Positions 1 to 10,601 are shown, counted from the first letter of the stretch. The stretch: 64,000 nucleotides of DNA from Paenisporosarcina sp. FSL H8-0542 (GCF_038632915.1 NZ_CP152050.1:817501-881500), one strand, 5' to 3'. Program-made: numbers and translations. Notes: generated by a model not told the origin, from the sequence alone.

Positions 1-2576
<2,576 letters not shown>

Positions 2577-2709
2577 AAAATGAATTTGAATGGTTTTCAA
2601 TGACCCGTTTATCCAGTTTTGAGTGAACAAAAAAGTTTTTTTATTTTAAAAAAACGCTTGTAATTCTCATGAGATTTGATATAATAAATCTTGTCTTAAA
2701 AAACAAATA

Positions 2710-2826
<117 letters not shown>

Positions 2827-2839
2827 TATATATTATTGA

Positions 2840-2914
2840 TCCGAAGTAGCTCAGTGGTAGAGCAATCGGCTGTTAACCGATTGGTCGTAGGTTCGAGTCC
2901 TACCTTCGGAGCCA
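2840..2914 (+). tRNA. tRNA-Asn (GTT)
   Basis: Seven-base acceptor stem TCCGAAG/CTTCGGA, anticodon GTT in loop CTGTTAA, T-loop GTTCGAGTCC and an encoded CCA end. First tRNA after the 5S gene. Confidence 0.97.
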
Positions 2915-2921
2915 TATCTTT

Positions 2922-3013
2922 GGGGAGCTGTCCGAGTGGCCGAAGGAGCACGATTGGAATTCGTGTAGGCGGGTTAAACTGTCTCAAGGGTTCAAATCCC
3001 TTGCTCTCCGCCA
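2922..3013 (+). tRNA. tRNA-Ser (GGA)
   Basis: Class II tRNA of about 92 nt with a long variable arm, anticodon GGA, acceptor GGGGAGC/GCTCTCC and encoded CCA. Confidence 0.96.
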
Positions 3014-3036
3014 GATAATTTCCTTCTATTATATAT

Positions 3037-3111
3037 GGCCCCTTGGTCAAGCGGTTAAGACACCGCCCTTTCACGGCGGTAACACGGGTTCGAATCCCGT
3101 AGGGGTCACCA
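3037..3111 (+). tRNA. tRNA-Glu (TTC)
   Basis: Acceptor GGCCCCT/AGGGGTC, anticodon TTC in loop CTTTCAC, encoded CCA. Confidence 0.97.
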
Positions 3112-3148
3112 ATTTCTTTTTAAGAAAATATAACCAGTTTTCATTTCC

Positions 3149-3224
3149 GGAGGATTAGCTCAGCTGGGAGAGCATCTGCCTTACAAGCAGAGGGTCGGCG
3201 GTTCGAGCCCGTCATCCTCCACCA
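3149..3224 (+). tRNA. tRNA-Val (TAC)
   Basis: Acceptor GGAGGAT/ATCCTCC, anticodon TAC in loop CTTACAA, encoded CCA. Confidence 0.97.
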
Positions 3225-3229
3225 TTTAC

Positions 3230-3389
3230 ACTATAAACACTTTCGATAAAGTAAAACGCGAGGGTGACGCAAATATCTAAATCGGATGTTCTAAAGAACA
3301 ACGCGAGGGTGGAGCAACGAGCCTTACGAAGAAGGCGAAAGCCGATGCAGATGTCAAACTTCTATAAGCGTTGAGTCATAGTGTTTATA
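3230..3389. repeat. Spacer insert bounded by a 10-bp inverted repeat
   Basis: The spacer between tRNA-Val and tRNA-fMet is unusually long (about 177 bases). TATAAACACT (3232-3241) is repeated inverted as AGTGTTTATA (3380-3389). Between them the segment ACGCGAGGGTG occurs twice (about 3255 and 3301), and the second copy continues as GGAGCA, resembling the first 15 or so bases of the following tRNA-fMet. No ORF with a ribosome binding site is present. Confidence 0.5.
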
Positions 3390-3401
3390 ACATAATATTA
3401 T

Positions 3402-3479
<78 letters not shown>

Positions 3480-3481
3480 AT

Positions 3482-3557
3482 GGTCCCGTGGTGTAGCGGT
3501 TAACATGCCTGCCTGTCACGCAGGAGATCGCGGGTTCGATTCCCGTCGGGACCGCCA
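3482..3557 (+). tRNA. tRNA-Asp (GTC)
   Basis: Acceptor GGTCCCG/CGGGACC, anticodon GTC in loop CTGTCAC, encoded CCA. Only three bases separate it from the fMet gene. Confidence 0.97.
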
Positions 3558-3700
3558 TTTTTTATGAAGTGTTAAGAATTGGAATAAGCAAAGAAGGTCT
3601 AGGAAGCAAAATGAGTAAGTGAAGGAGCGTACTAATGTACGTGACTGAACGAACGAATGAAGCTGACAACGAGATTCGAAGCTTAGTACAATTCGAATGT
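3558..3700. other. Long inter-tRNA spacer without a gene
   Basis: About 143 bases with no start codon preceded by a ribosome binding site. It contains a small hairpin (CGTAC TAAT GTACG near 3630) and an ATTCGAA pair of direct copies. It may be a remnant of rRNA-operon spacer; that origin is inference. Confidence 0.4.
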
Positions 3701-3776
3701 GGCTCAGTAGCTCAGTCGGTAGAGCAAAGGACTGAAAATCCTTGTGTCGGCGGTTCGATTCCGTCCTGAGCCACCA
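3701..3776 (+). tRNA. tRNA-Phe (GAA)
   Basis: Acceptor GGCTCAG/CTGAGCC, anticodon GAA in loop CTGAAAA, encoded CCA. Confidence 0.97.
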
Positions 3777-3789
3777 TTATATTTTTTCC

Positions 3790-3866
<77 letters not shown>

Positions 3867-3875
3867 TCTTCAATT

Positions 3876-3959
3876 GGAGGGGTAGTGAAGTGGCTAAACA
3901 CGACGGACTGTAAATCCGTTCCTTCGGGTTCGGCGGTTCGAATCCGCCCCCCTCCACCA
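3876..3959 (+). tRNA. tRNA-Tyr (GTA)
   Basis: 84 nt class II tRNA with a long variable arm, anticodon GTA, acceptor GGAGGGG/CCCCTCC, encoded CCA. Confidence 0.97.
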
Positions 3960-3964
3960 ACTTT

Positions 3965-4038
3965 AGGGGCATAGTTTAAAGGTAGAACTGAGGTCTCCAA
4001 AACCTCCAGTGTGGGTTCAATTCCTACTGCCCCTGCCA
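3965..4038 (+). tRNA. tRNA-Trp (CCA)
   Basis: Acceptor AGGGGCA/TGCCCCT, anticodon CCA in loop CTCCAAA, encoded 3' CCA. Confidence 0.97.
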
Positions 4039-4053
4039 ATTTTATTTTATAGT

Positions 4054-4130
4054 GGCGGTTGTGGCGAAGTGGTTAACGCATCGGATTGTGATTCCGACAT
4101 TCGAGGGTTCAATTCCCTTCAGTCGCCCCA
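4054..4130 (+). tRNA. tRNA-His (GTG), copy 1
   Basis: Anticodon GTG. An encoded extra 5' G (G-1 at 4054) faces C73, the identity element of tRNA-His. CCA is encoded. Confidence 0.95.
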
Positions 4131-4171
4131 TTTTTAATAAATTTACTTACAAAAGCATATACTAACATTAT

Positions 4172-4248
4172 GGCGGGCGTGGCGAAGTGGTTAACGCATC
4201 GGATTGTGATTCCGACATTCGGGGGTTCAATTCCCCTCGTTCGCCCCA
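4172..4248 (+). tRNA. tRNA-His (GTG), copy 2
   Basis: Nearly identical to the preceding tRNA-His, with differences confined mainly to the acceptor and T stems. It has G-1 facing C73 and an encoded CCA. Two adjacent His genes suggest a local duplication followed by drift in the stems. Confidence 0.95.
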
Positions 4249-4257
4249 TCTTATTAG

Positions 4258-4329
4258 TGGGGTATAGCCAAGCGGTAAGGCAACGGATTTTGATTCCGTC
4301 ACGCCCTGGTTCGAATCCAGGTACCCCAG
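4258..4329 (+). tRNA. tRNA-Gln (TTG), CCA not encoded
   Basis: Acceptor TGGGGTA/TACCCCA, anticodon TTG in loop TTTTGAT, discriminator G. The next bases are TAT, so CCA must be added by the nucleotidyltransferase. Confidence 0.94.
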
Positions 4330-4336
4330 TATTTTT

Positions 4337-4411
4337 GCGGAAGTAGTTCAGTGGTAGAACACCACCTTGCCAAGGTGGGGGTCGCGAGTTCGAACCTCGT
4401 CTTCCGCTCCA
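4337..4411 (+). tRNA. tRNA-Gly (GCC)
   Basis: Acceptor GCGGAAG/CTTCCGC, anticodon GCC in loop TTGCCAA, encoded CCA. Confidence 0.97.
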
Positions 4412-4420
4412 ACATGATTT

Positions 4421-4494
4421 GGCGGCATAGCCAAGTGGTAAGGCACAGGTCTGCAACACCTTTATCACCGGTTCAAATCCGGTTGCCGCCTCCA
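4421..4494 (+). tRNA. tRNA-Cys (GCA)
   Basis: Acceptor GGCGGCA/TGCCGCC, anticodon GCA in loop CTGCAAC, encoded CCA. Confidence 0.97.
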
Positions 4495-4528
4495 TAATAT
4501 ATTTTCATATGTCTGCATGTATTGATTT

Positions 4529-4609
4529 GCCCGAGTGGTGGAATGGCAGACACGCCGCACTCAAAATGCGGTGCCGCAAGGCGTGCCAGTTCGAGTCTGG
4601 CCTCGGGTA
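4529..4609 (+). tRNA. tRNA-Leu (CAA), CCA not encoded
   Basis: Class II tRNA with variable arm TGCCGCAAGGCG, anticodon CAA in loop CTCAAAA, acceptor GCCCGAG/CTCGGGT and discriminator A. The following bases are TCATT, so CCA is added after transcription. Last tRNA of the cluster. Confidence 0.94.
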
Positions 4610-4614
4610 TCATT

Positions 4615-4652
4615 AAAAAAGCAGTATCTACTTATGTAGATACTGCTTTTTT
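4615..4652 (+). terminator. Terminator of the rRNA-tRNA operon
   Basis: Perfect 10-bp stem GCAGTATCTA/TAGATACTGC, flanked by A6 on the 5' side and T6 on the 3' side, five bases after tRNA-Leu. Confidence 0.93.
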
Positions 4653-4693
4653 AATTTTATATAAATAATAGGGAATACTGAAAGTACAACGGT

Positions 4694-4897
4694 TTACCTC
4701 TGATCGTTCTTTTTATCATTATTGACGGGGTGATTGGCCGCCTTTTTCGTATTTGTTTTTGCTGCTTTGTTTTGACCTATAATATCTAAATCATCTGGAC
4801 TTAAATCGTATCCATGGCCAAATTCTTCACGATCAAATCTTGCCTTCTTCAAGTTTTTATTTTCTTTTTGTTTGATATTGCCTTTATCTGTAGTCAA
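4694..4897 (-). CDS. Small hydrophilic protein, unknown function
   Basis: 67 residues, highly charged and rich in Lys, Asp and Asn, with no membrane segment or signal. It starts at TTG behind GGAGGTG (six-base spacer). Size and composition resemble the small hydrophilic proteins common in spore formers, but I do not recognise a family with certainty. It stands alone between the tRNA terminator and a minus-strand terminator at 4973-5007. Confidence 0.65.
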   Translation of the reverse strand: MTTDKGNIKQKENKNLKKARFDREEFGHGYDLSPDDLDIIGQNKAAKTNTKKAANHPVNNDKKNDQR

Positions 4898-4972
4898 AGA
4901 AACTCACCTCCATTTCCTGTTAGGATGTTCTGAAAGCCCCAGTTTATTCAAATCCATCTATTGATTAGTTAC

Positions 4973-5007
4973 AAAAAAAACGCCTAAGCAAAATGCTTAA
5001 GCGTTTT
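4973..5007 (-). terminator. Intrinsic terminator on the minus strand
   Basis: Stem TAAGCA/TGCTTA extended by CGC/GCG, with a run of T on the minus strand. It follows the decayed CPBP gene (5127-5611) in that gene's reading direction. Confidence 0.7.
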
Positions 5008-5126
5008 ATGCGAGAAATAAAACATGGCTTATCAACCCAAGCCCCGCACTATTGAGTATTAGCTTTATTTCACTTCATAAACGTTGAAAAATATTCCAAT
5101 GGAGCGAACCGAAGGGGCTAAGTTTA

Positions 5127-5611
5127 TTAATTTGAATTACAAACGCATATCTTGTTTAAAAGAGTTATTGGATTTTGACTTTCCTTGAATTCGGTTTGGG
5201 TTGTAAATAACTCTTCTGTAAAGGAAGGCTGAACAAACCAAGTTCTGCCCAAGAATACAATCAGAAATAACACAAGTGCGTATAAATATGAAATCCATGG
5301 AGATAAGAAAAAATTGGACTCCACTGCTTTAAATTGAATGATTCCATCCCCGACGTTCCCAGATACTCCATAAAACAGTCCATATGCAATATTTTATCCA
5401 CCGTGCAATCCTGAATTTGCCCAGATTGAATGGGTCTTGTAAAAGGAGTGAGCCAAGCTGATACCCAGACAGGCTGAAAAAATAAAGTTATTTATCGTCA
5501 ATCCTTCTAACCAAATATCGTCAAGCGTATAAAGGATTACCGAGATTACAATCGGCATTCCAAATGCCTTATTAAATAGACGAATTTCTGGTAAAGGAGA
5601 TATATCAAGAT
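5127..5611 (-). pseudogene. CPBP-family intramembrane protease, decayed
   Basis: Reading the minus strand from about 5611, one frame gives a membrane-protein-like sequence including LGISLAHSFY and IWANSGLHGG, then an in-frame TAA at the position where CPBP proteins normally have W (GLHxGWN), then NIAYGLFYGV and a hydrophobic C-terminal segment to 5127. The N-terminal half with the EExxxR catalytic motif is missing and the frame opens directly after a stop. So it is 5'-truncated and carries a nonsense mutation. The family assignment rests on the second and third CPBP motifs only. Confidence 0.72.
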
Positions 5612-5673
5612 ATGATTAAGTCGTTATTCACTTGACCACATTGAATATATCAAATAAAGATAAAGGTGATAAA

Positions 5674-5970
5674 ATGGTTGGCTGGGCTTGGCTGTTAGTT
5701 GTATTAAATAGTTTGGATGGAATTGCCACATATGTCGGAATCACAATGTTGATTATCTCCGAAGCTAATCCACTATTAATAAAGTTAGACCCGTTTACTA
5801 TTCTCATAATTAAACTGTTTTTAAGCACCCTTTTTGCAGTATTTATTTTAAAATATCCATTCCAACAGTTTGGTAAATGTTTTAAATACGTATTGAGTTT
5901 TGCCAATGCCTGTTATCTAAGTGTTTTCTTATTTCACATTTTTTGGATTGGCATGAGCATTATGTCTTAA
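5674..5970 (+). CDS. Small membrane protein, DUF5658-like
   Basis: 98 residues. The chosen ATG at 5674 sits behind AAAGGTGAT; an in-frame TTG at 5632 has no ribosome binding site. Three to four hydrophobic segments: WAWLLVVLNSLDGIATYVGI, then around residues 44-60 and 75-95. The D-G-x-x-T-Y and N-P-L-L motifs match DUF5658-type membrane proteins as I remember that family. No catalytic residues are evident, function is unknown, and it has no close neighbour in the same direction. Confidence 0.7.
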   Translation: MVGWAWLLVVLNSLDGIATYVGITMLIISEANPLLIKLDPFTILIIKLFLSTLFAVFILKYPFQQFGKCFKYVLSFANACYLSVFLFHIFWIGMSIMS

Positions 5971-6189
5971 AATTATGCGATATTCAAAAATAGGAATAAA
6001 ACATTTTCATAAGGGAATCCAGAATAATGTGACCAATGTGATCATTATTTTGGATACTCTAAAGGAGATGATAGCAATGACAAATGTAAAATTAGCCGTT
6101 GTTTATTACAAGAAAGAGACATTCCAACTTTTAGATCAACGTACGCTGGTTTAGAAACGATCATTAGGGAACTGAACAATAACGAATAG
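5971..6189. other. Intergenic stretch with possible gene remnant
   Basis: A frame from about 6027 to 6189 on the plus strand reads CDQCDHYFGYSKGDD and continues to TIIRELNNNE, but it opens after a stop and has no start codon. A 26-codon ORF at 6076-6153 has a GGAG-like site but ends at once. Probably decayed coding sequence; family not identified. Confidence 0.35.
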
Positions 6190-6219
6190 AAAAAACCGCT
6201 TCGATTGAAGCGGTTTTTC
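6190..6219 (-). terminator. Terminator of the B3/B4-domain gene
   Basis: AACCGCTTC GATT GAAGCGGTT hairpin with A and T runs on either side, eight bases past the stop of the minus-strand gene at 6227. It could act in both directions. Confidence 0.85.
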
Positions 6220-6226
6220 TTTGCAA

Positions 6227-6928
6227 TCATGATATAGTTGGCAAGTTAGCCTGAACCTGCTCTTTAGATAAAATTACGGATGAAAAGTTTCCTCCGTTAA
6301 CTTGTGTAAACATTTTGCCAGCCGCAGTAACAAGCTGCTCTGCAGCCTCAATCGACATGGAAGGCTTTAAAAAGAAAACTTGTAAAGCGTCAACGGTTAG
6401 TTCACTGACAGCGGTGCGGAGTGAATCGACAAAAGGGCTGCCAAATGGACCTATCGTATCTTGGATGGTAAGGATGCCATGTAAATTATTTTCACGTCCA
6501 TTGATTCCGGTATATGTAGTGTCAGATACTCCTAGTTCTATGTGAATATCACTTTCTACATGAGATAAATCATAAAGACCAACAGGGATTTCGTATTGCA
6601 AGGAAAAGAAGTTATTTAAATCCACACCACTGTTTAAAGGCTGTAAATAGTTTTGATTGCGAATTCGACGCATCATGGCCTCCATGGCGGGGCGATAACG
6701 ACCAGGATCGGCTCCAAACTTTTTCCAAAGAGCCCGCCATTCTTTAATTCCTTCATAATCAGTCAATTCTTTATCTTGTAAGTCAAAAAATAAGTGTTCT
6801 TGAAATAATTGCATGCGTCCTTTTAACATTTGAGGCGATTCTGAGATGACAAATTTGGTATAATGGTTAATGCCTATTTTAATAAATGCGTCGATTTGAA
6901 AAATGGACGATTCTATAGAAGCTTTCAT
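6227..6928 (-). CDS. B3/B4 domain protein (PheT-like tRNA-binding fold)
   Basis: 233 residues. The middle and C-terminal part (GVDLNNFFSLQYEIPVGLYD, then the GRENNLHGILTIQDTIGPFGSP region) matches the stand-alone B3/B4 domain family, related to the editing domain of the phenylalanyl-tRNA synthetase beta chain. Such proteins may deacylate mischarged tRNA; that role is a family-level inference. Start is ATG behind AGGTGA. It is transcribed divergently from queG across only 54 bases, so the promoters share that gap. No signal peptide or membrane segment. Confidence 0.85.
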   Translation of the reverse strand: MKASIESSIFQIDAFIKIGINHYTKFVISESPQMLKGRMQLFQEHLFFDLQDKELTDYEGIKEWRALWKKFGADPGRYRPAMEAMMRRIRNQNYLQPLNSGVDLNNFFSLQYEIPVGLYDLSHVESDIHIELGVSDTTYTGINGRENNLHGILTIQDTIGPFGSPFVDSLRTAVSELTVDALQVFFLKPSMSIEAAEQLVTAAGKMFTQVNGGNFSSVILSKEQVQANLPTIS

Positions 6929-6982
6929 GCTTTCACCTACAATTCGTTTTTCAATAGTTTATCACAAGGAGGGAGAAGTTTT

Positions 6983-8119
6983 ATGAATGTCAATCAATTT
7001 CAACAAGAACTAATAACTTATGCACATTCCATTGGCATCGATAAAATCGGCTTTGCTTCTTCCGATCCTTTTCGTGAGTTGAAGAATCGATTGAAACGCC
7101 AACAGGAACTGGGGTACCAATCAGGCTTTGAAGAGCCTGACCTTGAAAAAAGAACAGTTCCATCGCTTTTGTTGGACGAAGCAGAGAGTATTATTTCAAT
7201 CGCTATTGCCTATCCATCCCGCATGGAAAATGCACCGCAAGGGAAGAAAGGTGAGCGACGGGGGATTTTTGCCAGAGCCTCTTGGGGAATGGACTATCAT
7301 ACAGTGTTAAGGGACCGTTTAGCTAAATTGGAGCTGTTTATAGCGGAACATATTGAAGACGCTAAAACACGCTCTATGGTGGACACAGGAGAGTTGTCTG
7401 ATCGGGCTGTTGCCGAACGTGCGGGAATCGGATGGAGCGCTAAAAATTGTTCGGTTATTACTGCGGAATTTGGATCGTATGTTTATTTGGGTGAAATTAT
7501 TACGAACATTCCCTTCGCACCCGATACACCGATGGAAGATGAATGTGGAGAATGCCGATTGTGTTTGGACGTTTGTCCGACTGGTGCCTTGATTGAAGGT
7601 GGTCAGCTCAATGCGCAACGATGTATTGCTTTTTTGACTCAGACCAAAACATTTTTGCCAGATGAGTTCCGAACCAAAATCGGAAACCGCATCTATGGGT
7701 GTGATACGTGCCAAACGGTTTGTCCGAAAAATAAAGGTAAATTCAATATGCATCAAATTGATTTTCAGCCTGACCCTGAAATTGCAAAGCCGTTGCTATT
7801 ACCACTGTTGAAAATGAGCAACAAGGAATTCAAAACTAAATTCGGCCATGTGTCCGGTTCCTGGAGAGGGAAGAAACCCATCCAAAGGAATGCCATTTTA
7901 GCACTGGCACATTTTAAAGAAGATAGTGCCATTCCGGATTTGATTGACTTACTCCAATCTGATGAACGACCGGTGATTCGTGGCACAGCTGCATGGGCCA
8001 TAGGTAAGATTGGTACATCTGAAGGAATGGAAGCTTTGCAAAAAGCTTTAACAGTAGAGAAAGATCCAGAAGTGATTGAAGAAATTCTCAAAGGGATATC
8101 CTTTGAAACCATACATTGA
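6983..8119 (+). CDS. queG: Epoxyqueuosine reductase
   Basis: 378 residues. Reduces epoxyqueuosine to queuosine in tRNA using cobalamin and two [4Fe-4S] clusters. The sequence shows VDTGELSDR with the expected catalytic Asp134, a first cluster C188-x2-C191-x2-C194-x3-C198-P, and a second set at C214, C240, C243 and C247. A HEAT/PBS-lyase-like repeat lies near residues 310-370 (VIRGTAAWAIGKIG). The ATG at 6983 follows AAGGAGGGAG; an upstream in-frame ATG at 6863 would run into the divergent gene and is not supported. The next gene, trmL, also modifies the tRNA wobble position and starts 13 bases after queG. Confidence 0.97.
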   Translation: MNVNQFQQELITYAHSIGIDKIGFASSDPFRELKNRLKRQQELGYQSGFEEPDLEKRTVPSLLLDEAESIISIAIAYPSRMENAPQGKKGERRGIFARASWGMDYHTVLRDRLAKLELFIAEHIEDAKTRSMVDTGELSDRAVAERAGIGWSAKNCSVITAEFGSYVYLGEIITNIPFAPDTPMEDECGECRLCLDVCPTGALIEGGQLNAQRCIAFLTQTKTFLPDEFRTKIGNRIYGCDTCQTVCPKNKGKFNMHQIDFQPDPEIAKPLLLPLLKMSNKEFKTKFGHVSGSWRGKKPIQRNAILALAHFKEDSAIPDLIDLLQSDERPVIRGTAAWAIGKIGTSEGMEALQKALTVEKDPEVIEEILKGISFETIH

Positions 8120-8132
8120 GGAAGTGACGGAA

Positions 8133-8606
8133 ATGGCTATACATGTGGTACTTTATCAACCACTTATCCCAGCAAATACAGGTAACATTGCACGTACGTG
8201 TGCAGGGACGGATACGAAATTACATTTAATACGACCATTAGGGTTTTCAACCGACGATAAAATGCTAAAACGTGCAGGGCTCGATTACTGGGAGCATGTT
8301 GATATTCACTACTATGACGCTTTAGAAGAGTTGTTTGCTAAATATCCGGAAGGGGAGTTTTTCTTCCTTACGAAGCATGGGTCTAAACCACATACTACGT
8401 ATAACTATAGCGAGATTGAGAAAGATTTCTTTTTCGTCTTCGGAAAAGAAACGTCTGGTTTGCCTCGTGAATTGATTGATGCGAATCAAGACCGTTGCCT
8501 ACGTATTCCTATGAATGATAATGTACGCTCATTAAATTTGTCTAATACAGCTGCTATTTTAATTTATGAAGCACTGCGTCAACAAGATTATCCGAATTTA
8601 GATTAA
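8133..8606 (+). CDS. trmL: tRNA (cytidine/uridine-34-2'-O)-methyltransferase
   Basis: 157 residues, SPOUT superfamily. It methylates the 2'-OH of wobble nucleotide 34 in tRNA-Leu isoacceptors. Diagnostic segments: N-terminal VLYQPLIPANTGNIARTC, LIRPLGF, the SAM-binding knot with FGKETSGLP, and the C-terminal IPMNDNVRSLNLSNTAAI. The ATG at 8133 follows GAGGAAGTGACG. The upstream start at 8076 would overlap queG by 44 bases. Operon with queG; a hairpin follows at once. Confidence 0.96.
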   Translation: MAIHVVLYQPLIPANTGNIARTCAGTDTKLHLIRPLGFSTDDKMLKRAGLDYWEHVDIHYYDALEELFAKYPEGEFFFLTKHGSKPHTTYNYSEIEKDFFFVFGKETSGLPRELIDANQDRCLRIPMNDNVRSLNLSNTAAILIYEALRQQDYPNLD

Positions 8607-8643
8607 AAAAACGGGATTGCTAATTATAGCAATCCCGTTTTAC
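8607..8643. terminator. Bidirectional terminator between trmL and a small gene
   Basis: AACGGGATTGCT/AGCAATCCCGTT stem with A7 before and T4 after. It can serve trmL on the plus strand and the 32-residue gene on the minus strand. Confidence 0.9.
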
Positions 8644-8647
8644 ATGA

Positions 8648-8746
8648 TTATTTCTTTTCAGATGCACCTGGTTTGTCATCGTACCCTGCCGTGAAGATCG
8701 CAGCAAGGAATGCAACAGTAACACCAAGAATAAGTAGTAAGCTCAT
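8648..8746 (-). CDS. 32-residue single-span membrane peptide, unknown
   Basis: Begins MSLLLILGVTVAFLAAIFTA and ends in a short polar tail (GYDDKPGASEKK). The start is ATG behind a perfect AAAGGAGG with an eight-base spacer. The first 20 residues form one transmembrane helix. It resembles in architecture the tiny helper subunits of respiratory oxidases, but I cannot assign it to a family. Confidence 0.75.
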   Translation of the reverse strand: MSLLLILGVTVAFLAAIFTAGYDDKPGASEKK

Positions 8747-8912
8747 TTTTGTTGCCTCCTTTTGAGAGTATTACAATATCATACCTAAGTATAGCTTACT
8801 TCATTTCAAAAAGAAATATTCTCCTCGATACAATTATGGCGAAATTCGTTCAATGCAAATGTTGCTTTCTCTGTAAGGTTCTTATACGATAGCAAAAAGG
8901 AGCTGAGCGAAC

Positions 8913-9095
8913 ATGTCGAAAAAAGAACGAGATCCTGAGAATGGTTCAATGGCTTCATCGATGGAAGAGATGAAACAGCTTGGCCGTCAAATGGAAAAAA
9001 TGCGTGATGAACATGAATTGAAAAAAGATCATCGAGTTTCCGATCCTGCACAATCGGATGAAGCTGAACCGATTCATAAACGAAAAAACGACTGA
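8913..9095 (+). CDS. Small charged protein, unknown function
   Basis: 60 residues, mainly Glu, Lys, Asp and Met (SSMEEMKQLGRQMEKMRDEH), predicted helical, with no signal or membrane segment. ATG behind AAAAGGAGCTGAGCGAAC. A terminator overlaps the stop codon. No family recognised. Confidence 0.7.
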   Translation: MSKKERDPENGSMASSMEEMKQLGRQMEKMRDEHELKKDHRVSDPAQSDEAEPIHKRKND

Positions 9096-9120
9096 AGTCA
9101 AAAGGCTCCAGTCGTTTTTA
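9083..9120. terminator. Terminator shared by the 60-residue gene and the purine permease
   Basis: AAACGACTG/CAGTCGTTT stem with A and T runs on both sides, lying between convergent genes that end at 9095 and 9123. Confidence 0.88.
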
Positions 9121-9122
9121 TA

Positions 9123-10427
9123 TTAATGAGGCAAGAATAGTAACTGATACAGGAACAGAGCAGCGAAGATATATAGTAACGGATGTACTTTTCGTGCCTG
9201 GCCTTTAAAGATTTTTAATAATGGATAAAGGATGAATCCTAGTTCAATACCTGTGGCAATACTTGATGTCAGTGGCATTGTTAAAATAATTATGAAAGCA
9301 GGGAAGGCCTCGTCGAAAGAATCCCAATCGATATGCTTCACTGCACTGATCATCAAACTACCGACAATAATCAAAGCTGGTGCAGTAATGGCAGCTACAC
9401 TTGATAGCGAAGAAACGAGTGGTCCAAAGAAAGCGGCAATGATGAATAAAACAGCGACAGTAACAGATGTTAAACCTGTACGACCACCAACAGCTACACC
9501 TGAAGACGACTCGATGTATGCAGATGTTGGGCTTGTACCGAACATAGCTCCGACTGTTGTCGCTACTGAATCTGCAAGTAAAGCCTGTCTTGCACGTGGC
9601 ATTTTATTGCCTTTCATTAGCCCAGCTTGTTTTGCAACACCAATCATCGTTCCTGTAGTATCAAATAAAGTAACGAGTAAGAAAGAAATAACGATGCCGA
9701 ACATGCCATAATGGAAGACATCCATAAAAGCAACAGCTGGGTTCCATACAATGATGCCTTCTGGTAAAGACGGCAGTTTCATCAATGTTTCTTCAAACTT
9801 CAGTTGGCCTGTGAAGAAAGCAACAATTCCGGTAACAATCATTCCATAGAATAAAGCTCCGTAAACATTCATCACCATCAAAATCAATGTGATTATCAAT
9901 CCGAACAATGTCAGCAATACTGGTGCACTTGTTAAATCGCCAAGCTTCACCAAGTTTTGGGGATGAGCTTCAACCAAATGAGATAGTCGCAGACCGATAA
10001 AAGCGATAAACAAGCCGATACCAGCGGTAATACCATGTTTTAAATTTTCAGGGATAATTTCGATTAATTTTTTACGTAAAGGTGTTAAAGATAAAATGAT
10101 AAATAATAGTCCGGCAATAAATACTGCTGAAAATGCAGTGATGTAATTAATTTCTCCATTGGATGAAATAACGACGGTGTAAGTGAAAAATGCATTTAAA
10201 CCCATACCTGGTGCAATGGCGATAGGATAGTTTGCAAATAACCCCATCCATAAAGTACCTATAACTGCTGAAATAATAGTTGCTAGAAAGACTTGATCAA
10301 AAGGTACGCCAGCATCTGCCAAGATGACCGGATTGACAATTACGATATAAACCATCGTCAGAAATGTCGTCATACCTGCGAGGATTTCAGTTTTTACATT
10401 AGTATTATGCTCATTTAAGCGAAACAT
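9123..10427 (-). CDS. NCS2-family purine permease (guanine/hypoxanthine type)
   Basis: 434 residues, about 12-14 membrane segments, close in length and motifs to Bacillus PbuG/PbuO. Markers are GMTTFLTMVYIVIVNPVIL at the N-terminus, the NAFFTYTVV segment, DTTGTMIGVAKQAGL, and TSPTSAYIESSSGVAVGGRTG. It imports hypoxanthine or guanine by proton symport; exact substrate not decidable from sequence. The ATG at 10427 is preceded by AAAGGAGAC with a good spacer; the upstream candidate at 10469 has none. No purine riboswitch is visible: the promoter at 10475-10503 leaves a leader of only about 40 bases. Confidence 0.92.
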   Translation of the reverse strand: MFRLNEHNTNVKTEILAGMTTFLTMVYIVIVNPVILADAGVPFDQVFLATIISAVIGTLWMGLFANYPIAIAPGMGLNAFFTYTVVISSNGEINYITAFSAVFIAGLLFIILSLTPLRKKLIEIIPENLKHGITAGIGLFIAFIGLRLSHLVEAHPQNLVKLGDLTSAPVLLTLFGLIITLILMVMNVYGALFYGMIVTGIVAFFTGQLKFEETLMKLPSLPEGIIVWNPAVAFMDVFHYGMFGIVISFLLVTLFDTTGTMIGVAKQAGLMKGNKMPRARQALLADSVATTVGAMFGTSPTSAYIESSSGVAVGGRTGLTSVTVAVLFIIAAFFGPLVSSLSSVAAITAPALIIVGSLMISAVKHIDWDSFDEAFPAFIIILTMPLTSSIATGIELGFILYPLLKIFKGQARKVHPLLYIFAALFLYQLLFLPH

Positions 10428-10474
10428 AGTGTGTCTCCTTTCAAAAAAGACGAACGAAATAACCAACATTTCAT

Positions 10475-10503
10475 ATATTATTCGCTTTTAGGGGGATATG
10501 CAA
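10475..10503 (-). promoter_or_regulatory. Sigma-A-like promoter of the purine permease
   Basis: On the minus strand TTGCAT, 17 bases, TAATAT, about 45 bases upstream of the start codon. Confidence 0.6.
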
Positions 10504-10601
10504 TAGTTTTTGATGAATAAATCATCTCACTCGTAAAATTTAGATTCAATTTGTACAATAGATGTATGAAGAAAGAACAAGGAATGGAAAGGATGAAGAA
10601 C

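Noticed and set aside
6076..6153. WrbA-like start (MTNVKLAVVYY) as a real gene
   Set aside because: Only about 11 residues resemble WrbA, and the frame stops after 25 codons; too little to name.
7319..7756. 145-codon minus-strand ORF opposite queG
   Set aside because: Shadow of queG; composition unlike the genome's proteins and no ribosome binding site.
9232..9711. 159-codon plus-strand ORF inside the purine permease gene
   Set aside because: Antisense shadow of a clearly conserved membrane protein; no ribosome binding site.
10428..10550. Purine riboswitch upstream of the permease
   Set aside because: The promoter leaves a leader of about 40 bases, too short for a purine aptamer, and the conserved loop sequences are missing.
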